Assembly (NCBI RefSeq): GCF_029210385.1
Contig: NZ_JARGDQ010000005.1
Span: 62,001-126,000, forward strand
Length of the DNA stretch: 64,000 nucleotides
Direction of reading: 5' to 3'
Source of the DNA: Desulfurivibrio dismutans
Lineage (GTDB): Bacteria > Desulfobacterota > Desulfobulbia > Desulfobulbales > Desulfurivibrionaceae
The notes below the pieces were generated by a model. It searched no databases, had not been told where the DNA came from, and worked only from the letters and a program-made list of their open reading frames with translations. Shown here piece after piece: positions 16,768-24,575 of this stretch. The position numbers and the translations under genes were made by a program. Each line of letters starts with the position of its first letter. Positions within the stretch are counted from its first letter, which is position 1.

Positions 16768-17429
16768 TGATGTCGAATTTATGGCAGATGAGCAAAAAAA
16801 ACGTCCTGCTGTTGCTGTTGCTGGTACTGATCCTGCCGACCGCTTCCGGGACGGCGGGACAAGCCGAGGAACTGGCGGCGCTCCTGCAGGATGTTGACCG
16901 GGCTGCGGCCGAGATGCGCGGTATGAGCTGTGCCTTTACCCAGGAAAAGGAACTGGCCATGTTTGACCGGCCGGTGGTTTTTCGCGGCAAGCTGGATCTG
17001 GTCAGGCCCGATCGGTTGCGCTGGGAGTTTGCCAGCCCCATCAATTCGGTACTGATTTTTAAAGGAGACAGCGGTTTGCGCTGTGACGGCGACTCGCCGC
17101 CGGTCCGTTTCGACCTGCAAAGAGACCCGGTCATGCGCATGGTGGCCCGGCAGCTCTGGCTGTGGCTGGGGGGAGATCACCACCGCCTGGCGGAAGAGTA
17201 TCATCTTACCCTGGCCGGCGCGGCCACCCTCTTGATTGAACCTAAAGACCCAGGAGTGGCGGAGTTTGTCACCTCTCTGACCATTGACTTCGATCCGGAT
17301 ACGCATCAACCCCGGCAGGTGGAAATCAGGGAAGCCGGGGGTGACCTGACCAGACTTGTCTTCCATGACTGCCAACCCGACCCCGACCCGGATGATGCGC
17401 TGTTCAGCCGGTGCGGTGACGGTGAGTGA
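16764..17429 (+). CDS. LolA-like outer-membrane lipoprotein carrier family protein
   Basis: About 221 residues from ATG 16764, with GGAGGAAGG upstream and an overlap with the dehydratase. A signal peptide (KKNVLLLLLLVLILPTASG) is followed by the LolA-type pattern: MSCAFTQEKELAMFDRPVVFRGKLDLVRPDRLRW is split over the first strands, then the SPINSVLIFKGD and LTLAGAATLLIEPKD strands. The family binds acyl chains in a half-barrel. Aryl polyene loci encode a relative that is thought to carry the hydrophobic product across the periplasm; the same role is inferred here with the MMPL exporter. Confidence 0.85.
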   Translation: MMMSNLWQMSKKNVLLLLLLVLILPTASGTAGQAEELAALLQDVDRAAAEMRGMSCAFTQEKELAMFDRPVVFRGKLDLVRPDRLRWEFASPINSVLIFKGDSGLRCDGDSPPVRFDLQRDPVMRMVARQLWLWLGGDHHRLAEEYHLTLAGAATLLIEPKDPGVAEFVTSLTIDFDPDTHQPRQVEIREAGGDLTRLVFHDCQPDPDPDDALFSRCGDGE

Positions 17430-19887
17430 GCCGCTGGCGCAGCCCGGGGCGGAGCCGCCCCTGCCCACGGCTCGGCCCGGCTCGGCGCTGTTGCGCTGGC
17501 TGGTGGTGCTGCTGATTGTGCTGGCCGGCCTGTTCCAGGCCCTGCAATTGCAAATCAATGATGATGCCCTGGACTTGCTGCCGGGGGAGGCGGTGCGCGG
17601 TGATCTGTCGCTGCTGCAGCGCCTGGGACTGGTGGATCGCCTTTTCATCACCCTGACCGTCGATCCGGATTACTACCCCTCTGCCAACGAAGCCCGCGCT
17701 GCCCTGCAACAGGGAGTAGAGCGGGCCGGCGGTGCCATGGCGGCCAGTGAGCTGCTGGCGGAGGTGGTCTATCGTCTGCCGCCGGATCTGGTGCGCAAGC
17801 TGCCCCAGGCCCTGGAGCCATATCTGCCGGTGCTGCTCGACGGCCAGGATCTGGCCGCTTTGGCTCCCAAGCTGGATGAAGCCGGACTTGCCCGGATCAT
17901 GGCGGACAATTTCAACCTGCTCAACAGCCCCGCCGGGATGGTGGTCAAAAGACAGGTTCAGCATGATCCCCTGGGCCTGCTTCCGCCGGTGCTGCAAAAA
18001 CTCTCCCGCCTGCAGCAGGAACATGACGGCGCCATGGTGGATGGTTTTTTCCTTAGCGAAGACCGCCTCAGTGCCCTGATTCTGGCCGACAGCAACCGTT
18101 CGCTGACCGATTCCCGCGGGGCTGCCGAGGTTGACGCCCTGCTGCGGGAGGTCATGGCGGCCAATCTGCCCACCGGGGTCGACTGGGGCATTATCGGCTC
18201 CCTGCCTCATACTCTGGCCAATTACCAGGCCGTCCAGCGCGATCTGCGATTGTTGTTGCCCATTGCCTCGGGGTTGCTGCTCACCATGCTCCTGGTCGCC
18301 CTGCGGGACAGCCGGGTGCTGCTGGTGCTGGCCATCCCTTTTCTGGCGGCGCCGGCGGCCATTGCCGTGATGGGCCTGATCCATGGCCGGGTCAGTGCCC
18401 TGGCCCTGGGGTTTGGCATTGTGCTCATCGGGATCGCGGTGGACTTCGCAGTGCATATCTATCTGGCCCTGGCCCGGGAAGAGGGTGGGCCCCGGGCCCT
18501 GCTGCGCCGTCTGCTGCGCCCGGTCTCTTTGGCCACCCTCACCACCGCCGGGGTTTTCGTGGTGCTGCTGTTTTCCCAGGTGCCGTCCCATGGGCAGATG
18601 GCCACCCTGGCACTGACCGGCATCCTGCTGGCGGTGCTCTTTTCCTGGCTGCTGCTGCCCACCCTGATCCGCCCCAGGCGCCGTCCGCCGGCGACCTGGT
18701 TTACGCCGCCGGTGCTGTCATCCTGGGGGAGCCGACTGCTGGTGCTGTGCCTTTGGGCAGGCTTGCTGGTCGGCGGCCTGCTCTCCTGGCCTGATTTGCA
18801 GTATACCGGGGATTTGCGGGTGCTTGATGCCCCCGATGCCCGGGTGCTGGCCGATGAGGAACATTTTCGGGACACCTGGGGACGGGAGGGTGAGCAGGCT
18901 TTTATCGTGGCGGCGGCGGCGGACCTGGCCCAGGCCAGGGATTATAACGACCAGGTTTATCGCCACTTACAGCAGCACCACGGGTCCAGTTTCCAGAGTG
19001 TCGCGCCGCTGCTGCCCGGTCCCGCCGTTCAGCGACAGCGACTGGCGGATTGGCAGGCCTTCTGGGCCGCCCGGGGCGAGGATTTTCCGGCCCGTTTTCG
19101 CCAGGCCGCCGCTCAGGCCGGTTTTGCGCCCGGAGCCTTTGATTCCTTTCTTGCGCGGCTGACCGCCGAGCCGCGGCTGCTGGACGCAGAAGCGATACTG
19201 ACCGGCCCGCTGCGCCCCATGGTGAGCATGATGCTGCGCCGGCCGGAAGAGCAGGGCAAAGACCACCGGCCCGCCGAATTCCTGCTGCTGACCACCGCGG
19301 AACTGACCGATACCGATCAATTGCCGGAACTGCTGGCCTGGGCTGATGGTCAACCGGGGATCACGGTGCTGGCCAACCAGAAATGGCGGCAGCAGGTGGA
19401 ACGGCTGTTGCGTCATGATCTGGCGGTGCTGACCTCGACGGCGGCGCTGTTGCTGTTCCTGCTGACCGTTATTTTCTTTCGCCGTCCGCGGTCGGTATTG
19501 GCGGTGTTGGCGCCGGTGCTGTCGGCCCTGGCGGCCATGATCCTGTTCAGCCGGTTGACCGGCGGTGAGTTGAACATGATGCACCTGCTGATGGGGATCA
19601 TGGTGATCGGCTTGAGTGTGGATTACGGCATTTTTGTGGTTTGTGCCCGGGGTGAGCGGCGTTCGGCCACCACCCTGCTGGCGGTGTCCATCTGTGCTGC
19701 CAGCTCCATGATCAGTTTCGGGGTTCTGGCCTTTGCCCAGCACCCAGCCCTGCATTCCCTGGGCATTACGGTGCTGTGCGGGATTGGGGCGGCCTGGCCG
19801 ACGGCTCTGCTGGTCTCCCCGGTGCTGGCCGGTAAGGTCTTAACCACCGGGGCCGCTGCCGTCCCCACAGGGGAGGGACAGGGATGA
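17392..19887 (+). CDS. MMPL/RND-family lipid exporter
   Basis: About 830 residues with two repeated halves, each with one transmembrane helix (LLRWLVVLLIVLAGLFQAL; LVLCLWAGLLVGGLL), a large periplasmic domain and a block of five helices (for example MLLVALRDSRVLLVLAIPFL and IMVIGLSVDYGIFVVC). The acidic residue in GIAVDFAVHIYL and GLSVDYGIFVV fits the proton-relay position of RND transporters. MMPL proteins export lipids and are a fixed member of aryl polyene clusters. The start is uncertain: ATG 17392 or GTG 17422, both inside the end of the LolA-like gene. Confidence 0.9.
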   Translation: MMRCSAGAVTVSEPLAQPGAEPPLPTARPGSALLRWLVVLLIVLAGLFQALQLQINDDALDLLPGEAVRGDLSLLQRLGLVDRLFITLTVDPDYYPSANEARAALQQGVERAGGAMAASELLAEVVYRLPPDLVRKLPQALEPYLPVLLDGQDLAALAPKLDEAGLARIMADNFNLLNSPAGMVVKRQVQHDPLGLLPPVLQKLSRLQQEHDGAMVDGFFLSEDRLSALILADSNRSLTDSRGAAEVDALLREVMAANLPTGVDWGIIGSLPHTLANYQAVQRDLRLLLPIASGLLLTMLLVALRDSRVLLVLAIPFLAAPAAIAVMGLIHGRVSALALGFGIVLIGIAVDFAVHIYLALAREEGGPRALLRRLLRPVSLATLTTAGVFVVLLFSQVPSHGQMATLALTGILLAVLFSWLLLPTLIRPRRRPPATWFTPPVLSSWGSRLLVLCLWAGLLVGGLLSWPDLQYTGDLRVLDAPDARVLADEEHFRDTWGREGEQAFIVAAAADLAQARDYNDQVYRHLQQHHGSSFQSVAPLLPGPAVQRQRLADWQAFWAARGEDFPARFRQAAAQAGFAPGAFDSFLARLTAEPRLLDAEAILTGPLRPMVSMMLRRPEEQGKDHRPAEFLLLTTAELTDTDQLPELLAWADGQPGITVLANQKWRQQVERLLRHDLAVLTSTAALLLFLLTVIFFRRPRSVLAVLAPVLSALAAMILFSRLTGGELNMMHLLMGIMVIGLSVDYGIFVVCARGERRSATTLLAVSICAASSMISFGVLAFAQHPALHSLGITVLCGIGAAWPTALLVSPVLAGKVLTTGAAAVPTGEGQG

Positions 19888-20441
19888 TGAAGGCAGCCGC
19901 GCTGATTTTGCTTGTCATGCTGCTTGCCGGTTGCGCCCTGCCGGCCCGGCCACCGGAGCCTTCCTTGCAGGCGTCGTATATCGATATCGCCGCCGATGCC
20001 CTGTGGCGGGTGACCATCAGTCAGGGAGAGGAGCGGAAGTTCAGCGGTCTGCTGGGTACCAGGCGGGAAAATGGCGGTTTGCATTATGTCCTGCTGGACG
20101 GTACCGGCGTTACCTTGCTGGCCGCCAGGCTGAGCGCCGACGGAGAAATGACGAAGCTGCGCCAGCTGGGGGTCTTTGATGGGCATCGGCTGCCTGATTT
20201 TCTCGCCACTTCCCTGTACCGGATTTTCCTCCTGGAACCGGCGGCAACGCCTTGCAGCCGGAATTTTCTGCTGCAACTCTGCCGGCGGGAAACCGCACAA
20301 GGCGAGAAAAAATACGCTCGAGCCGGTTTTTTGCCCTGGTGGTCGGTGGAGTACGTAACGGCGGCCGAGGAATCACAACAACCTGGAATAACTTTTAAAA
20401 ATACCTGGCTCGGGGTAACATTGCAGCTGGTGGCGGATTGA
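19884..20441 (+). CDS. DUF3261-type lipoprotein
   Basis: A 185-residue protein with a lipoprotein signal (AALILLVMLLAGC; the lipobox Cys is near residue 17) and a small beta-rich domain. In aryl polyene loci a DUF3261 lipoprotein follows the MMPL exporter, and the position and size match here; the family assignment rests on context plus the lipobox and is not certain. It overlaps the exporter by ATGA. It may help insert the product into the outer membrane. Confidence 0.75.
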   Translation: MMKAAALILLVMLLAGCALPARPPEPSLQASYIDIAADALWRVTISQGEERKFSGLLGTRRENGGLHYVLLDGTGVTLLAARLSADGEMTKLRQLGVFDGHRLPDFLATSLYRIFLLEPAATPCSRNFLLQLCRRETAQGEKKYARAGFLPWWSVEYVTAAEESQQPGITFKNTWLGVTLQLVAD

Positions 20442-20526
20442 TTGCGCTGGTCCGCATCACCCGGTAACCTTTGCCGGATGGCGGTGCGGCTTTTGCGATG
20501 CCGATAAAACTCAGTGGAGAATTATT

Positions 20527-20919
20527 ATGCTGTCTCTCGAGGAAGCCTTGCGGCAATCCCTGTCCTCCTGGCAGTTTGAACGGCGGGAATCAGATGGGAT
20601 GAGGCTTGCCGGGGAGTATCTGTTTGCCCCGGACTTTCCGGGCTTTGCCGGCCATTTTCCCGCCTGGCCGATTTTGCCGGCGGTGGTACAATTGGCCGCC
20701 GTCCGTCAGTTGGCGGAGTTGGCCGTGACCGGCAAGCTGCTGACCGCGGGTTGTCTTGGGGCCAAGTTCCGGGGCATGGTACGGCCACAGGAGCGGCTGA
20801 CGGTGGCCTTCGACCTCACCCCGCTGGTTGATCCGGTCGGCTGGCAGGCAAAATTCAAATTGACCAAGGCTGATGGTCTGGTGGCCAGTGGCAAACTTAA
20901 TTTTATTAATCAGCCGTAA
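20527..20919 (+). CDS. Hotdog-fold dehydratase (ApeI/FabZ-like)
   Basis: A 130-residue protein with the hotdog active-site block FPGFAGHFPAWPILPAVVQL, including the catalytic His in GHFP; this is the form seen in ApeI-like dehydratases. SD GGAGA precedes ATG 20527. Because the other dehydratase (16318) lacks the usual His, this one may provide the main dehydration activity, or the two may form a heterodimer. Confidence 0.85.
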   Translation: MLSLEEALRQSLSSWQFERRESDGMRLAGEYLFAPDFPGFAGHFPAWPILPAVVQLAAVRQLAELAVTGKLLTAGCLGAKFRGMVRPQERLTVAFDLTPLVDPVGWQAKFKLTKADGLVASGKLNFINQP

Positions 20920-21021
20920 TGATGGGATAATTTGTGGCGGCGACGAAAATGACTGGTGGCCGAACTGGCTTTTATCGTCCAGTCTGGCATTTTTGGTGTT
21001 TTTTAAAGAGGTTGTCAAGTT

Positions 21022-21486
21022 ATGGGTTTTACTGAATATTTTCCGCCCGCTCCCGATTCTCCCGCCCCTTTGACGGTCGGCGTCAGCCGCCGGGTGCGGT
21101 TTGAAGAGATCGACCTGATGGGTATTGTCTGGCATGGCCGTTATGTGAGTTATTTTGAAGATGGTCGGGTGGCCCTGGGAGATCGTTATGGCATGGGTTA
21201 CCGAGACTTTATCCACCGCGGCGTGAGGGCGCCCATTGTAAGGATGCATATCGATTACCATGCTCCGCTCTATTTTGATGAGACCATGGAGATCGTTACC
21301 CGTATGCACTGGAATGAGGCCATGCGGCTGGATTATTCCTTTCAGATCAACGGCCCTGAGGCCCGGCTGGTGGCCCGGGGATATTCCATGCAGTTGCTGA
21401 CGGACCGGGAGGATAACCTGCTGCTCTCGCCGCCGGACTGGATCGAGGAGTTCAAAGATCGGTGGCGCCGGGGAGAATGGTCATGA
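21022..21486 (+). CDS. 4HBT-family acyl thioesterase
   Basis: A 154-residue hotdog protein with the 4-hydroxybenzoyl-CoA-thioesterase signature RVRFEEIDLMGIVWHGRYVS followed by YFEDGR. It corresponds in position to the thioesterase (ApeK-like) of aryl polyene clusters, just before the last ketosynthase, whose ATG lies in its stop region. Probable role: release or editing of ACP-bound intermediates. Confidence 0.88.
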   Translation: MGFTEYFPPAPDSPAPLTVGVSRRVRFEEIDLMGIVWHGRYVSYFEDGRVALGDRYGMGYRDFIHRGVRAPIVRMHIDYHAPLYFDETMEIVTRMHWNEAMRLDYSFQINGPEARLVARGYSMQLLTDREDNLLLSPPDWIEEFKDRWRRGEWS

Positions 21487-22577
21487 AGCAGGTGGTGGTG
21501 GTAAAAACGGCGATGGCGACCGCCCTGGGCGATGCAGAGGCCACCTGGCAGGCTTTGCGGGCGGGGCGCTCCGGTTTGCGGCGTCATGCCATGGAAAGTT
21601 TTGCCGAGCCGTTGGTGATGGGCCGGGTTGACGGGCTGGCCGCCGCTCCCGGCACCGATGAGCGTCTGCAGGCCCTGCTGGCCCGGCTGCTGGTCGGAGT
21701 ACCGGAGCTGCCGGCCCAAACCGCCCTGATTTGCGCCACCACCAAGGGCGCCGTGGATGAGCTGCTGCTTGCCCCCGGGGCTCCCTGGCCGGGACAGCCC
21801 CCGGAACTGGCGGCCGCCGTTGCCGGCCGGCTTAAGATCAACCACGAGTATCGAACGGTAAGCGCTGCCTGCGCCTCCGGGACGGTGGCCATCATGGAAG
21901 CGGTGCTGCGGCTGGGCCGTGGGGAATGCGAGGCCGCCCTGGTGGTTGGGGTGGACCTGATAAGCCGTTTTGTGCAGGCCGGTTTTGCCAGCCTGCAGGC
22001 CTTGGCCGCCGACGGCTGCCGCCCTTTTGACGACAACCGGGACGGGCTTTCCTTGGGCGAGGGCGGCGGCTGGCTGCTGCTGACCACCGCCGAGCAGGCG
22101 GCAGCCCGGCAATGGCCGGTGCTGGCCGCCATCACCGGCTACGGTGTTTCCTGCGATGCCACCCATATCACCGCCCCCTGCCGGCAGGCCAGTGGTTTGA
22201 TCAGGGCGCTGGAGCAGGCCACGGAGCAGGGAAGCCGGCCAGTGGGCGGCATAAACGCCCATGGCACCGGAACCACCTACAATGACGCCATGGAGATGCT
22301 GGCCTTTGGCACCATCTGGCGGCAACCGCCGCCGGTCCATTCGGTGAAGGGGGCCATCGGCCACTGCCTGGGCGCCGCCGGCGTTCTTGAAGCGATTGTG
22401 GCCATTCGCAGCTTGCGGGAAGGAGTGCTGCCGCCCACCGTCGGTTTGCGGACAGCGGAAAGCGGGCAGGTGCCGGTTAGCGGCACGTCTTCCCTGCCTT
22501 TGCGCCATCCTTCGGTGTTGAGTTGCAACTCCGGGTTCGGCGGCATTAACGCCGCAGTGGTCTTTGCCGCAGCCTGA
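21483..22577 (+). CDS. Beta-ketoacyl-ACP synthase (ApeR-like position)
   Basis: A 364-residue ketosynthase with intact catalytic residues: Cys near residue 130 in SAACASGTVAIME, His in NAHGTGTTYNDAME and His in HSVKGAIGHCLGAAG. It is shorter than FabF (about 410). It starts at ATG 21483, overlapping the thioesterase stop, with GGGGAGAA upstream. It is the last plus-strand gene of the lipid locus and converges on the CoA-transferase gene with a 13-nt gap. Likely role: starter or first condensation, as ApeR-type ketosynthases do. Confidence 0.92.
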   Translation: MKQVVVVKTAMATALGDAEATWQALRAGRSGLRRHAMESFAEPLVMGRVDGLAAAPGTDERLQALLARLLVGVPELPAQTALICATTKGAVDELLLAPGAPWPGQPPELAAAVAGRLKINHEYRTVSAACASGTVAIMEAVLRLGRGECEAALVVGVDLISRFVQAGFASLQALAADGCRPFDDNRDGLSLGEGGGWLLLTTAEQAAARQWPVLAAITGYGVSCDATHITAPCRQASGLIRALEQATEQGSRPVGGINAHGTGTTYNDAMEMLAFGTIWRQPPPVHSVKGAIGHCLGAAGVLEAIVAIRSLREGVLPPTVGLRTAESGQVPVSGTSSLPLRHPSVLSCNSGFGGINAAVVFAAA

Positions 22578-22590
22578 CCCCTTTCCTGGT

Positions 22591-24477
22591 TTAAAGCTGG
22601 CTGAAGTCGAGGTGGTAGCTGTAGACATCATCTTCCACCCGGCTTTGCACGGTATAGCCGCTGTGGTTGAAGATCGCCTGCATGCGGCGGTTATCCCGCA
22701 GCACTTCGGCGGTGAAGCCGGCAATGCCGTTGCGTTTGGCAATACTTACCAGGTGCTTGAACAGGGCGGTGCCCAGGCCCCGGTTCTGCCAGTCGTCCCG
22801 GATGACGAAGGCCACTTCGGCTCGGTTGGTTTTTTCGTCGAGATAATAGCGGCCCACAGCGATGATATCCTCCCCGTGGGCCTCGGGGACGGTGCCGACG
22901 ATGGCCGCGTCCTTGCGATGGTCGATGTAAACGAAGTTTTTGATCTCCTGGTGGGCGAAGCGGCCGCTGGAACTCATAAAACGGTAGTACAGGGTCTCCC
23001 GGGAGAGCGCATAGAGCAGATCCTTCATCAGCGGCTCGTCGGTGGGGTGGACCGGGCGGAATGAGACCTGGGTGCCGTCTTCGAGCAGGCTGGTGGTGGC
23101 CAGTTCGCCGGAGGTCAGCAGCACCCGGCCGTCCAGGTCGGCCAGCTCCCGGTGCAGGTAATTGGCCTCCAAGGCTTCGCGGAAGAGCTGTTCCCGGAAG
23201 CTGGGATGAGCGATGCTGATCAGGGCCATGGCCCGCTCCCGCACACTCTTGCCGTGCAGGTAGGCGATGCCGTGCTCAGTGGCCACGTAATGGACCTCGC
23301 CCCGGGTGGTGACCACCCCGGCCCCGGGGGTCAGCCGGGTGACGATGCGCGAAACCGTGCCTTTTTGGGCCGTCGACTCCATGGCGATCACCGCCTTGCC
23401 GTCCAGGGAGCGGGCCGCCCCCCGGTTGAAATCAACCTGCCCGCCGATTCCGGAAAAAAAGCGTGAACCCAGGGAGTCGGCGCAAACCTGGCCGGTGAGG
23501 TCGATCTCCAGGGCCATGTTGATGGCCACCATCTTGTGCTGGCGGCTGATGATGTAGTCGTCGTTGACGTACTCGGTGGGCCGGAAGCTGAACAGCGGGT
23601 TGTTGTCGACGAAGTCGTAGAGTCGTCGGCTGCCCATGCAGAAGCTGGTGACGATTTTGCCCCGGTCGATGCTCTTGTGCTTGCCGCTGACCGCCCCGGA
23701 TTCGATCAGCTCCAGCATGGAATCGGTGAGCATTTCGGTGTGAATTCCCAGGTCACGCTTGTCCTTGAGAAACTCCACCAGGGCGTGGGGAATCCGGCCG
23801 ATGCCGAACTCCAGGGTGGAGCCGTCCTCGATCAGGGCGGCGATCTGCTCCCCGATTCGCCGGGTGGCGGCGTTGGGGCGGCTGGACTGACGTTCCAAGA
23901 TCGCCGCCGCCTGAGGTACCAGCACATCAATATCGTAAATGTCGATGAAACTGTCGCCCAGAGTGCGGGGCATCCGGGGGTTGACCTGGGCGATGACCAG
24001 GGAGGCGTTTTCGGTGGCGCTTTTGGTCACGTCCACCCCGATGCCCAGGCTGACCTTGCCCCGGTGGTCGGGCTCGGACACCTGGATCAGGGCTACATCC
24101 AGCGGCAGTCGTCCGGAGGCAAACAGTCGGGGGATGTCTGAAAGCAGAGTGGGGGTGTAATCTCCCAGCCCCTGCTGGATTTGCTCCCGAACCGCCCGGC
24201 CGATGAAAAAGCTGTTGATGTGGAAACACTCCTGGAGCGGTTTGGTGGCGTAAGCGGCCTCGCCTTTGGTGAGCAACTGAATGATCTCCACGTCGCGCAA
24301 CTCTCCGCAGCGCCGGGTCAGCGCCGCCACCAGTGCGCCGGGCTCGGCGCAGGCGGTGCCGATAAACACCCGCTGTCCGGGGCGCACCAGCGCCAGGGCC
24401 TGATCGGCGCTGCGGATCATCTCCCCATATCGCTCCCGCCATTCGGGGTCGGGTTGGGCCTGTAAATGCGAAGTCAT
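22591..24477 (-). CDS. Acetyl-CoA hydrolase/CoA-transferase with C-terminal GNAT acetyltransferase domain
   Basis: A 628-residue fusion. Residues 1 to about 450 form two CoA-transferase halves of the acetyl-CoA hydrolase/4-hydroxybutyrate CoA-transferase family; the catalytic Glu is in GSTLEFGIGRIP, and CoA-binding segments such as FFSGIGGQVDFNRGA are present. Residues 470-628 form a GNAT domain (VSFRPVHPTDEPLMKDLL, then RDDWQNRGLGTALF, the acetyl-CoA binding motif A). The GNAT part resembles the acetyltransferase part of Pat-type protein acetylases. It is the last gene of a minus-strand group with acetate-CoA ligase, a CBS-ACT protein and an HDAC-like deacetylase. It may couple acyl-CoA turnover to lysine acetylation; the acetylation target is inferred. 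Confidence 0.9.
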   Translation of the reverse strand: MTSHLQAQPDPEWRERYGEMIRSADQALALVRPGQRVFIGTACAEPGALVAALTRRCGELRDVEIIQLLTKGEAAYATKPLQECFHINSFFIGRAVREQIQQGLGDYTPTLLSDIPRLFASGRLPLDVALIQVSEPDHRGKVSLGIGVDVTKSATENASLVIAQVNPRMPRTLGDSFIDIYDIDVLVPQAAAILERQSSRPNAATRRIGEQIAALIEDGSTLEFGIGRIPHALVEFLKDKRDLGIHTEMLTDSMLELIESGAVSGKHKSIDRGKIVTSFCMGSRRLYDFVDNNPLFSFRPTEYVNDDYIISRQHKMVAINMALEIDLTGQVCADSLGSRFFSGIGGQVDFNRGAARSLDGKAVIAMESTAQKGTVSRIVTRLTPGAGVVTTRGEVHYVATEHGIAYLHGKSVRERAMALISIAHPSFREQLFREALEANYLHRELADLDGRVLLTSGELATTSLLEDGTQVSFRPVHPTDEPLMKDLLYALSRETLYYRFMSSSGRFAHQEIKNFVYIDHRKDAAIVGTVPEAHGEDIIAVGRYYLDEKTNRAEVAFVIRDDWQNRGLGTALFKHLVSIAKRNGIAGFTAEVLRDNRRMQAIFNHSGYTVQSRVEDDVYSYHLDFSQL

Positions 24478-24575
24478 GGTTGAAGCCTCATATTTTTTTA
24501 TCCATTTCGCGCTGGCCCGCCGCGTGGTTGGCGTCGCGTTACTGCGGCGGGGTCTGATCGCTTGCCGGTCTGGCG

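Noticed and set aside
17404-18591. 395-codon minus-strand frame opposite the exporter
   Set aside because: Gln/His/Gly-rich antisense artefact with no recognisable domain; the plus frame encodes a clear MMPL protein.
1-22577. Calling the locus a proven ladderane or aryl polyene cluster
   Set aside because: Gene content supports resemblance only; no ladderane pathway is biochemically established from these genes and no product can be read from the sequence.
21342-22742. 466-codon minus-strand open frame
   Set aside because: It is the complement of the ketosynthase at 21483, whose Cys and His motifs are all in the plus frame.
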